A program made the translations under genes and the position numbers. Under the pieces are notes generated by a model. That model had not been told where the DNA came from, ran no database searches, and saw only the letters and a program-made list of their open reading frames with translations. A stretch of DNA of 7,822 nt from Dehalococcoidia bacterium CG2_30_46_19 (GTDB lineage: Bacteria; Chloroflexota; Dehalococcoidia; GIF9; AB-539-J10), in assembly GCA_001872925.1 (NCBI GenBank), contig MNYD01000015.1, positions 1-7,822 on the forward strand. Reading direction: 5' to 3'. Shown here piece after piece: positions 1 through 5,947 of the stretch; the stretch's first letter is position 1, and each line of letters opens with the position of its first letter.

Positions 1-683
1 AAGATGCCAATAGCTGCCCAGGTAAGCGTGGTGCCGCCTAAAGCCCCCGCGATAGCTAGGGCGTTGAGCTCGGCAATATCAAAGGTTCCGGTATTGAAGT
101 ATAGGAAAAGGATGGCAGCTAGAAAGCCAAAGTCACCAGCTCGGGTAACCACAAATGCCTTCGTCGCCGCATCACGTGCTGCCGGTCGATGGAACCAGAA
201 ACCAATAAGCAGATAGGAGCACAAGCCAACCAGCTCCCAGAATACAAACAGGAAAAGTAGATTATCAGCCAGAACTACCCCCAGCATTGACCCAGTAAAC
301 AATGACATAAAGGCAAAGTAGCGGTGGTACCCCGGGTCTCCATGCATATAACCCTGTGAATAGATCTGCACCATCAAGCTGACTACGGTAACCACAATAA
401 GCATCACCGCGGTTAGGGAATCCAGCATCAATCCGAGATGAATGGTAACCCCACCCTCAATAATTACCCAGCTTATGTCAGGCATTGGTACTACATGACC
501 GGGGGCGGCCAGCACTTCCAGTAATGCCCAGATTGATAGGACAAGAGAACCAGAGATAGCAGCAATAGTTATATAGCCGCTGAGCCTGGGTTTATGGTTC
601 AGAAAGGGTCTAACGAACAAAGAAATTGCTAAGAATGAAAAAAACGGTAGTAGAAAAATAAGCCAAATTAACTGATATGGCAT
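1..683 (-). CDS. nuoL: NADH-quinone oxidoreductase subunit L (NuoL), 5' part, runs off the window
   Basis: NuoL is the distal antiporter-like proton-pumping subunit of the complex I membrane arm. My translation of the minus strand gives 227 codons starting MPYQLIWLIFLLPF and staying open to the window edge; the family is usually 600-700 residues, so about a third is present. Visible hallmarks are an N-terminal membrane helix (about 5-25), the pre-core segment with IHLGLMLDSLTAVML (81-95) and YSQGYMHGDPGYHRYF (108-123), and FWELVGLCSYLLIGFW (148-163), where E150 matches the proton-channel glutamate of TM5 (E144 in E. coli). It continues with TKAFVVTRAGD. The ATG start (681-683) has an AAGGA ribosome site about 8 bases upstream and overlaps by one base (TAATG) the stop of a small ORF. 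nuoM and nuoN would be expected further left, outside the window. Confidence 0.96.
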   Translation of the reverse strand, partial: MPYQLIWLIFLLPFFSFLAISLFVRPFLNHKPRLSGYITIAAISGSLVLSIWALLEVLAAPGHVVPMPDISWVIIEGGVTIHLGLMLDSLTAVMLIVVTVVSLMVQIYSQGYMHGDPGYHRYFAFMSLFTGSMLGVVLADNLLFLFVFWELVGLCSYLLIGFWFHRPAARDAATKAFVVTRAGDFGFLAAILFLYFNTGTFDIAELNALAIAGALGGTTLTWAAIGI

Positions 684-793
684 TATAGCTTCCTTAGCAC
701 CACTTCAATAACATACTTCTTATTATCTTGAGGCACAGCAGGCATTAGGCTTTGTGCTTTTTTAGCCTCCACCCACAAGCTTGGGGCTCCCAC
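683..793 (-). CDS. Candidate 36-residue small protein between nuoK and nuoL
   Basis: This is an unrecognised short ORF in the only sizeable gap of an otherwise overlapping operon. From GTG (791-793) it reads MGAPSLWVEAKKAQSLMP, then AVPQDNKKYVIEVVLRKL, then TAA. The TAA shares its last A with the nuoL ATG (TAATG), the same coupling seen at nuoB/nuoC. An in-frame ATG at residue 17 would give a 20-residue form. The preceding in-frame codon is a stop, so it cannot extend upstream. The ribosome site is poor (AGGGG only 3 bases before GTG). The protein would be basic and soluble, with no clear membrane helix and no family I recognise. It may instead be a chance ORF, a remnant of a decayed gene, or a leader whose translation is coupled to nuoL. 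Confidence 0.3.
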   Translation of the reverse strand: MGAPSLWVEAKKAQSLMPAVPQDNKKYVIEVVLRKL

Positions 794-842
794 TTACCCC
801 TGTATTTCCCTCTTCAATCTAACCCTCAACAAGCAACCTGAA

Positions 843-1154
843 CTACCATTTCATCAAGTCAACTTTAGTGACATCTATAGTTTCACGGCTGCGATAGATA
901 GCTATTATTATGGCTAAGCCAACGGCTGCTTCAGCAGCCGCCACCACCATAACGAAAATGGCAAAAACCTGCCCTGTTAGCAGCAACGGCACAATGTAAC
1001 GAGAGAAGGCCACCATAGCGATATTGACCGCATTGAGCATAATTTCAATAGACATTAGGATAACTATGGCATTACGCTTGGCTAAAGCCCCGTATAGTCC
1101 AATAGAGAACAGAATCGCTGATAATGCAAGGTAATGCTCTAAACCTATAGACAT
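843..1154 (-). CDS. nuoK: NADH-quinone oxidoreductase subunit K (NuoK)
   Basis: NuoK is a small three-helix membrane subunit of complex I that forms part of the proton path between NuoH/A/J and the antiporter-like subunits. The 103 residues match the usual family length of about 100. Helix 1 is about 3-23 (YLALSAILFSIGLYGALAKRN), helix 2 about 28-50 with SIEIMLNAVN, and helix 3 about 60-86 with VVAAAEAAVGLAIII. E37 and E75 correspond to the two conserved intramembrane glutamates (E36 and E72 in E. coli). The ATG start lies four bases after the nuoJ stop and uses the purine-rich GAGAGAAG at the end of nuoJ as its ribosome site. It is followed by a 159-base gap before nuoL, unusual for this operon. 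Confidence 0.97.
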   Translation of the reverse strand: MSIGLEHYLALSAILFSIGLYGALAKRNAIVILMSIEIMLNAVNIAMVAFSRYIVPLLLTGQVFAIFVMVVAAAEAAVGLAIIIAIYRSRETIDVTKVDLMKW

Positions 1155-1158
1155 TCGT

Positions 1159-1650
1159 TTACTTCTCTCTAACCAAAATGATTGCTCCTAAGATGGCGGC
1201 TAGCAGAAGGACAGGAGTAATCTCCAACGGCAAAACAAAACCGCCCTCACCAAAGAGCTTGCCAGCTAGGGCAGAGGTGGTGGGCTCCTGAGGAGCTATA
1301 CCAGCTATCTGCCACGGGGTATTACATACGGCAAAACCCACCGCACCCAGAAACAAAATAGCCACAAAAAAAGCGGGGATCCGAAACTTATTAGAAAGGC
1401 TACCCCGCTGAACGTCTCTGGTCAACATAATAGCCAAAATAATTAGTACCGATATGGCGCCAACATATATCAGAACCTGCACTGCCGCTAGAAAGTCAGC
1501 GCTGAGGCTAACATAAATTCCGGCTACAGCCAGGAAGCACAAGACCAAACTAAGAGCTGCCCGGAAAACATTGCGCAGCAAAACAACCGTCAAAGCACTA
1601 GCCACACCTATTACAGCTAAAGTCCAAAAGGCAATATCTAATCCAGCCAC
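1159..1650 (-). CDS. nuoJ: NADH-quinone oxidoreductase subunit J (NuoJ)
   Basis: NuoJ is a membrane subunit of complex I whose third helix rearranges during turnover and links quinone chemistry to proton pumping. The 163-residue protein has about five hydrophobic segments: about 5-25, 29-50, 54-75 with the family signature VQVLIYVGAISVLIILAIML, 92-108, and 140-160. Its loop is short for the family. Translation starts at GTG (1648-1650) within the last codons of nuoI, a 13-base overlap, with a weak GGTGA ribosome site about five bases upstream. The overlap suggests translational coupling to nuoI. Confidence 0.96.
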   Translation of the reverse strand: MAGLDIAFWTLAVIGVASALTVVLLRNVFRAALSLVLCFLAVAGIYVSLSADFLAAVQVLIYVGAISVLIILAIMLTRDVQRGSLSNKFRIPAFFVAILFLGAVGFAVCNTPWQIAGIAPQEPTTSALAGKLFGEGGFVLPLEITPVLLLAAILGAIILVREK

Positions 1651-2153
1651 TTTTTCACCCTATCAAGGTATTGCTTTCGGTTAAGAAGCATAGTTTGCTC
1701 AGGTAAGGTTGCCTCAACTTTGGGTCGAGCATAACCACTGGGTTGCTTCCTGTCTGACAACAGCAAATCCTCCTTACCAAGCACCAGTTCCTGCCGCCGA
1801 TACGTAGCCTTCTCATAACCACAACCTATAAACAGACATTCTTTGGGACAAGCCTCAACACATAAACCACAAAATATACAGCGACCAGTATCCAACTGAA
1901 ACTTGTCTACTATTCGCTTATCATCGGCACCCTTAGAGGTTACCATCTCAATGCAGCCGTGCGGGCAAGCCCTAGCACAAGCGGTACAGGCAACGCAAAG
2001 TTCCTTATCCCAGATGAGCTCATTACCCCGAGCTCGGCGAGATACGGTCAGCCTCTCCTCAGGGTATTGCGTGGTAATCGGCTTGCGAAACAAATGCTTA
2101 AAGGTTAACGCCATACCTTTAGCGATGCCAATGCCGTACCTCTCAAACCTCAA
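1638..2153 (-). CDS. nuoI: NADH-quinone oxidoreductase subunit I (NuoI), 2x[4Fe-4S] ferredoxin-like
   Basis: NuoI carries the two [4Fe-4S] clusters N6a and N6b, which pass electrons towards NuoB in the peripheral arm. Two complete motifs are visible: CVACTACARACP and CIFCGLCVEACP, giving eight ligand cysteines (53, 56, 59, 63 and 92, 95, 98, 102 from the start chosen here). I chose TTG at 2151-2153, giving 171 residues: an upstream GTG at 2160-2162 is in frame but overlaps the AGGAGG Shine-Dalgarno itself (2162-2167), whereas the TTG sits 8 bases after it. The N-terminal amphipathic stretch GIGIAKGMALTFKHLF is typical of membrane docking in this subunit. The start overlaps the end of nuoH by 11 bases (20 if GTG is used), and the 3' end overlaps nuoJ. 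Confidence 0.95.
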   Translation of the reverse strand: MRFERYGIGIAKGMALTFKHLFRKPITTQYPEERLTVSRRARGNELIWDKELCVACTACARACPHGCIEMVTSKGADDKRIVDKFQLDTGRCIFCGLCVEACPKECLFIGCGYEKATYRRQELVLGKEDLLLSDRKQPSGYARPKVEATLPEQTMLLNRKQYLDRVKKWLD

Positions 2154-3267
2154 CTCTACCACCTCCTAACTTAAAAAATTTAGACCACAATAAAACCAAT
2201 ATTGCCATTATAGCCAAATTCAAAAACACTATTAGCCAGGGCAAAGGCTGAGGCAAGACAATTACTTCAATGCCAGTGATGAACAGATTGATCAGCGCCA
2301 GAGGCAGAAGACACTTCCAGGCAAATGCCATCAGTTGGTCTACCCTGATGCGCGGTATGGTACCCCGTACCCAGACAATAGCGAAGAATATCAGCACCAC
2401 CTTAATCAGAAACCACAAGAAGGGAGGCAGTAGAGGTCCCTTCCAGCCACTGAGGAAAAGGGTGGTAATTATAGCGGAAATAGCCAAGGCTTCCACATAT
2501 TCCGCCAGATAGAACATGGCAAACTTCATCCCGGAATATTCAATGTGATAACCATCCACAATCTCAGATTCTGCTTCCATAAGGTCAAACGGGGTGCGAT
2601 TCATCTCAGCGCAGGCACTAATGAAGTAAATAAGGAAACCCAACGGCTGAAGCAAGATAAAGGGGATATTCTGAGAAGTTACAATTTCATTCATGGATAA
2701 AGAGCCAGCTATCAACGCAACACCAATGATAGAGAACCCCAAGGGAATCTCATAGCTCACTATCTGGGCTACGGTGCGCATAGCTCCAATAAGGGAGAAC
2801 TTATTGTTACAGCTCCATGCTGCCATGAACACCCCAACCACACTAACTGAGCTAACAGCGACTATGTAGAGAATACCTATATTGAGATCAGCTAAGAGCG
2901 CCCCATTCTCGAATGGTATCACAGCAAAAATCATTAACGCCGGGGCAAAGGCAACCACGGGTGCCCACCAATGAACCAACTTGTCTCCCTTAGCTGGAAC
3001 AATATCCTCTTTGAGCAATATCTTAATAGCGTCGGCTACTGGCTGAAGAATACCAAAAGGACCAACCCGGTTGGGACCAAGACGCACCTGAAGGCGTCCT
3101 AGCCCTCGCCGTTCAAAGTAAATAAATGCCATGACCATAGCTAAAACAAAGACTATAATAATAATTACGAAAAGTCCCCAGTGAAGCCAGTAATTCCCAG
3201 GCCAATCAGGGGGTAAGGCTCCTAAGCCATAACTAAATAGACCATGGTCAGGATTAAATCCAACCAC
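2143..3267 (-). CDS. nuoH: NADH-quinone oxidoreductase subunit H (NuoH)
   Basis: NuoH is the membrane subunit that forms the quinone chamber with NuoB and NuoD and the first part of the proton path. The 374 residues hold about eight membrane helices. Signature stretches are ERRGLGRLQVRLGPNRVGP (52-70) followed by GILQPVADAIKILLKEDIVP, and AEMNRTPFDLMEAESEIVDGY (220-240) followed by HIEYSGMKFAMFYLAEY, the acidic quinone-site loop. The length is slightly above the usual 320-350 because of an N-terminal stretch (about 1-28) before the first helix. The GTG start (3265-3267) overlaps the nuoD stop by one base (TAGTG), with GAGG about 10 bases upstream. nuoH directly follows nuoD, with no nuoE, nuoF or nuoG between them. 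Confidence 0.97.
   Translation of the reverse strand: MVGFNPDHGLFSYGLGALPPDWPGNYWLHWGLFVIIIIVFVLAMVMAFIYFERRGLGRLQVRLGPNRVGPFGILQPVADAIKILLKEDIVPAKGDKLVHWWAPVVAFAPALMIFAVIPFENGALLADLNIGILYIVAVSSVSVVGVFMAAWSCNNKFSLIGAMRTVAQIVSYEIPLGFSIIGVALIAGSLSMNEIVTSQNIPFILLQPLGFLIYFISACAEMNRTPFDLMEAESEIVDGYHIEYSGMKFAMFYLAEYVEALAISAIITTLFLSGWKGPLLPPFLWFLIKVVLIFFAIVWVRGTIPRIRVDQLMAFAWKCLLPLALINLFITGIEVIVLPQPLPWLIVFLNLAIMAILVLLWSKFFKLGGGRVEV
2162..2167 (-). promoter_or_regulatory. Strong ribosome-binding site AGGAGG that sets the nuoI start
   Basis: The minus strand reads AGGAGG inside the last codons of nuoH. With an 8-base spacer it points to the TTG codon at 2151-2153. The in-frame GTG that gives the longest ORF overlaps the last G of this site and so cannot be served by it. 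Confidence 0.7.
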
Positions 3268-4370
3268 TATCTATCAACCTCACCTAAGCAAATATCAATA
3301 CTGCCAAAGATGATTACAGCATCGGCTACCTTCCAGCCAATCATCATATCGCGGAGAGCAGTTAGATTGATTAGAGTTGGTGCCCTGACATGGAAGCGGT
3401 AAGGGGTAACCGAGTTATCTGATACCAGATAAAAGCCAAGCTCACCCTTGGGACCTTCAATATGCCCGTAAGCTTCGCCGGCCGGTGGCCGCAGCCGAAG
3501 CGGCACGCGGGTCAATACCTCGCCTTGAGGTAGTTGCTCCGCGGCTTGCTTAATAATGCGCACGCTCTGACGCATCTCTTGAATTCTTAGCCGGTAACGG
3601 TCATAACAGTCACCAGTGCTACCCGTTGGAATATCAAATTCAAAGCGGTCATAAACGGAGTAAGGGTCTGCCTTACGAATATCCCACTTCACACCACTGG
3701 CACGAAGCACAGGTCCACTGGCTGAAGTATTGATGGCTAGTTCTTTAGGCAAAATACCAACACCCTTGGCCCGAGCCAACAATATTTCATTCTCCGCCAG
3801 AAGCTGGTCATATTCATCAATAAAACCGGGCATCTCCCTAACGAATTTATCCAAGGCGGGCAAAAACTCTTCGGGAATATCATAGCTTACCCCACCGATG
3901 CGAATATAGTTATAGGTAAGTCGTTGACCACAGACCATCTCAAACAGATCGAGGATTTTCTCTCTTTCCCGAAACATATACAGAAAAGGAGTCATAAAGG
4001 CGCCACAATCATTCAAAAAAGAGCCGACCCCCACTAAATGGCTGGCAATGCGTTGCAGCTCAGACATGATAACCCTCAAGTACTCAGCTCGTTCAGGAAC
4101 GGCTATCCCGGCTAGCTTTTCTACCGCCATAGCGTAAGCTAGGTTATTAGTCATCGAAGCTAAATAATCCAGCCTATCAGTAAAGGGGATGTTCTGGGTA
4201 TAGGTGCGCCCCTCAGCCAGCTTCTCAATCCCTCGGTGCAGATAGCCAAGAACTGGCTCCATATCAACAATAACCTCTCCGTCAAGGGTCACCCTCATCC
4301 GAAACACCCCGTGGGTACTGGGGTGTTGTGGACCCACATTGATAACGAATGGCTCAGTTCTAATCGCCAC
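3267..4370 (-). CDS. nuoD: NADH-quinone oxidoreductase subunit D (NuoD, 49 kDa)
   Basis: NuoD is the peripheral-arm subunit that lines the quinone-binding pocket next to cluster N2 of NuoB; it descends from the large subunit of [NiFe] hydrogenases. The 367 residues show NVGPQHPSTHGVFRM (11-25), GYLHRGIEKL (42-51), TDRLDYLASMTNNLAYA (64-80), CGQRLTYNYIRIGGVSYD, and the invariant C-terminal DICLGEVDR. H20 of PQHPSTHG and Y69 of DRLDYL align by motif with the histidine and tyrosine that hold the quinone headgroup in other complex I structures. Hydrogenase Ni ligands are absent, as expected. It is a separate gene and not a NuoCD fusion. The GTG start overlaps the nuoC TAG by one base. Confidence 0.97.
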   Translation of the reverse strand: MAIRTEPFVINVGPQHPSTHGVFRMRVTLDGEVIVDMEPVLGYLHRGIEKLAEGRTYTQNIPFTDRLDYLASMTNNLAYAMAVEKLAGIAVPERAEYLRVIMSELQRIASHLVGVGSFLNDCGAFMTPFLYMFREREKILDLFEMVCGQRLTYNYIRIGGVSYDIPEEFLPALDKFVREMPGFIDEYDQLLAENEILLARAKGVGILPKELAINTSASGPVLRASGVKWDIRKADPYSVYDRFEFDIPTGSTGDCYDRYRLRIQEMRQSVRIIKQAAEQLPQGEVLTRVPLRLRPPAGEAYGHIEGPKGELGFYLVSDNSVTPYRFHVRAPTLINLTALRDMMIGWKVADAVIIFGSIDICLGEVDR

Positions 4371-4810
4371 TATTCATAATCCTTACGCAATGGATGCCCG
4401 GGAAAGCCCTCCCAGAGGAAGATATGCTTCAAATTTGGGTGCCCATCAAATCTAATCCCCATAAGGTCATAAATCTCCCGTTCTTGAAAATCAGCCCCCC
4501 GCCACAAGCTAACCACCGAGGGCAAGGTAGGGTTCTCCCTACCATGGCATCGGGTCTTCACCACCAAGCTGTGGTTATGCTTTATCGAGGTTAGCTGATA
4601 AAGCACCTCAAAGTAATCGTTATAATCAACGGAGGTAATAGCACTGAGATAATCGAACTCGAGACCTGATGCAGTCTTTAAGAAAGTAGCTATCTTTACA
4701 AGTGATTCGCTCCTAACCAGGACACTATTTAATCCAGTTTCTACCACACTTCCCGGGAATTGCTCTTCAAGCCTACCACCTATTTCATCACCAGAAAGGG
4801 CTACCGTCAT
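4370..4810 (-). CDS. nuoC: NADH-quinone oxidoreductase subunit C (NuoC, 30 kDa)
   Basis: NuoC is a peripheral-arm structural subunit that packs against NuoD and has no cofactor. The 146 residues end with the family signature QEREIYDLMGIRFDGHPNLK (109-128), HIFLWEGFPGHPLRKDYE. The N-terminal domain (about 10-60) with the ITSVDYNDYFEVLYQLTS segment is also typical. It stops just after RKDYE, as compact bacterial NuoC proteins do. The ATG start shares a base with the nuoB TAA (TAATG), and the stop shares a base with the nuoD GTG (TAGTG), so B, C and D appear translationally coupled. This fits the fixed stoichiometry of a peripheral-arm module. Confidence 0.96.
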   Translation of the reverse strand: MTVALSGDEIGGRLEEQFPGSVVETGLNSVLVRSESLVKIATFLKTASGLEFDYLSAITSVDYNDYFEVLYQLTSIKHNHSLVVKTRCHGRENPTLPSVVSLWRGADFQEREIYDLMGIRFDGHPNLKHIFLWEGFPGHPLRKDYE

Positions 4811-5415
4811 TATGTACTCTCAGTAATAAAGCTATTCTTAGCTATCTTATTATGCAGCATCCTTATGCCATAAAGCAGGGCTTCAGGGCGAGGTGGACAG
4901 CCGGGTACATAGACATCGACTGGGACAATACAGCTAACCCCCGGCACTACGCTGTAAGACCCGGTAAAGATACCCCCACTGATAGCACAGGCACCCATAG
5001 CCAAGACCCATTTCGGCTCAGGCATCTGGTCATAGATACGCTTTAGCTGGGGCGCCATCTTCCAGGTTACCGTTCCAGCTACAATCATCAGGTCAGCCTG
5101 GCGTGGTGAGGCGCGGAAGATTTCCATCCCAAAACGAGCGATGTCAAAGCGAGAGGCAGCGGTAGCAATCATCTCAAAAGCACAGCAAGCCAGACCAAAA
5201 TTCACCGGCCATAGCGAGGAGCGTCTTGCCCAGTTAACCACCACATCCACCGAGGTCACTAATATATTCTTGCGCAGTTCTTCACTCAGCCACTTGTCCG
5301 AATCAGGAATAGGCTGCTGGCTCTGTGCCTTTAATGACTCTATAGCCTCACCCTCAGCACTATCAAGCTCCGTATCAGAATAAACATATTGTTTGGCAAT
5401 ATCATCTACTTCCAT
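4810..5415 (-). CDS. nuoB: NADH-quinone oxidoreductase subunit B (NuoB, PSST)
   Basis: NuoB carries the terminal [4Fe-4S] cluster N2, which reduces quinone. The 201 residues include WPVNFGLACCAFEM (69-82) with tandem C77 and C78, GACAISGG with C143, and PGCPPRPEALLYGI with C173; their spacing matches the N2 ligands of other NuoB proteins (C63, C64, C129 and C158 in E. coli). The SRFDIARFGMEIFRASPRQAD segment is also diagnostic. The first 45 residues form an acidic, poorly conserved leader (SDTELDSAEGEAIESLKAQSQQ). The ATG start overlaps the end of nuoA by 10 bases and has AAGG seven bases upstream, with a GGAGG further back. An additional C162 lies in GVSCIVPVDVYVPGC. Confidence 0.97.
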   Translation of the reverse strand: MEVDDIAKQYVYSDTELDSAEGEAIESLKAQSQQPIPDSDKWLSEELRKNILVTSVDVVVNWARRSSLWPVNFGLACCAFEMIATAASRFDIARFGMEIFRASPRQADLMIVAGTVTWKMAPQLKRIYDQMPEPKWVLAMGACAISGGIFTGSYSVVPGVSCIVPVDVYVPGCPPRPEALLYGIRMLHNKIAKNSFITEST

Positions 5416-5777
5416 TCCAGAACCTTTTTCCTCCAGGCATAGATATAGCCGACAGCAATAATGAAAATAAAAATAAACATCTCAATGAAAGCGGGATTGG
5501 CTAGCTGTCTGAGGGTAACCGACCACGGGTAGAGAAAGATAACCACGACATCAAAGAGAACAAATAACAGGGCATAAAAATAGTAGCGAAAATTAAACTG
5601 AACCCAGGTCTTACCTACCGTCTCCATGCCACATTCATAGGTAGAGTTCTTGATAGGATTAGGCTTATGAGGAATAATGTGGATAAATCTGAGAAAAAGA
5701 GGGAGGAGAAGGGTGCTAACAGCAAAAAGAACAGCAACTACCAAGAATAACCCTATGTAACCATAGTTTGCTAGCAA
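5406..5777 (-). CDS. nuoA: NADH-quinone oxidoreductase subunit A (NuoA)
   Basis: NuoA is a three-helix membrane subunit near the quinone chamber and the first gene of the operon. The 123 residues have helices at about 6-30, 62-86 and 95-116, with the conserved loop NPIKNSTYECGMETVG (C49, the residue at the conformationally mobile loop) and NFRYYFYALLFVLFDVVVIFLYPW. In most family members the last motif reads FDVE; here D76 is kept but the glutamate position is V78. The start is TTG (5775-5777); no ATG or GTG lies nearby in frame, and a good GGGAGGG ribosome site (5784-5790) is six bases upstream. A promoter with a poly-G spacer lies just before it. Confidence 0.95.
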   Translation of the reverse strand: MLANYGYIGLFLVVAVLFAVSTLLLPLFLRFIHIIPHKPNPIKNSTYECGMETVGKTWVQFNFRYYFYALLFVLFDVVVIFLYPWSVTLRQLANPAFIEMFIFIFIIAVGYIYAWRKKVLEWK

Positions 5778-5783
5778 ACGTTA

Positions 5784-5790
5784 CCCTCCC
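5784..5790 (-). promoter_or_regulatory. Ribosome-binding site GGGAGGG supporting the TTG start of nuoA
   Basis: The minus strand reads GGGAGGG, then TAACGT, then TTG. The strong purine-rich site at a six-base distance justifies the rare TTG start at 5775-5777. Confidence 0.65.
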
Positions 5791-5828
5791 TCAGCGTAAT
5801 AGTTTAGTTTTCCCAAAATTCCTAACCT

Positions 5829-5857
5829 ATACTATATCCCCCCCCCGGCACTGTCAA
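5829..5857 (-). promoter_or_regulatory. Probable nuo operon promoter with a nine-G spacer
   Basis: On the minus strand a perfect -35 TTGACA (5852-5857) is preceded by an A6 tract (5861-5866) like a weak UP element. Two overlapping -10 candidates follow: TATAGT (5831-5836, spacer 15, five of six consensus bases) and TAGTAT (5829-5834, spacer 17, four of six). The spacer contains nine consecutive G (5838-5846). The inferred start of transcription near 5822 leaves a leader of about 45 bases before nuoA. The -35 hexamer lies about 17 bases from the outermost IS end. Confidence 0.6.
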
Positions 5858-5874
5858 GGGTTTTTTCAGGTCTT

Positions 5875-5927
5875 TGTTGATGTTATACGATCTTGTCACC
5901 CTTAATTGTTAAGGGAAAATGTCACCC
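5875..5927 (+). repeat. IS left terminal inverted repeat with two TGTCACCC sites
   Basis: TGTCACCC occurs at 5894-5901 and 5920-5927 (26-base period). Read inverted, each unit follows the same loose pattern as the right end: GGTGACA, then about 10 bases, then ACA. Such iterated motifs are likely transposase binding sites. Confidence 0.65.
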
Positions 5928-5947
5928 ATGAAAGAGAGGGTGACATT
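5918..5947 (+). repeat. 10-bp perfect hairpin over the transposase start
   Basis: AATGTCACCC (5918-5927) pairs with GGGTGACATT (5938-5947) around a 10-base loop. The first ATG (5919) is in the stem and the second in-frame ATG (5928) opens the loop. The right arm is a third TGTCACC motif in reversed orientation. It could hide the start in mRNA or form an operator bound by the transposase. Confidence 0.6.

Noticed and set aside
720..800. CAAGCTTG palindrome near a T6 run as a terminator between nuoK and nuoL
   Set aside because: On the transcribed minus strand the run after the stem is A, not T, and the stem is short and mismatched.
4394..5383. Plus-strand ORFs of 64-80 codons opposite nuoC and nuoB
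   Set aside because: They are antisense to strongly conserved complex I genes, with no recognisable domains or ribosome sites.
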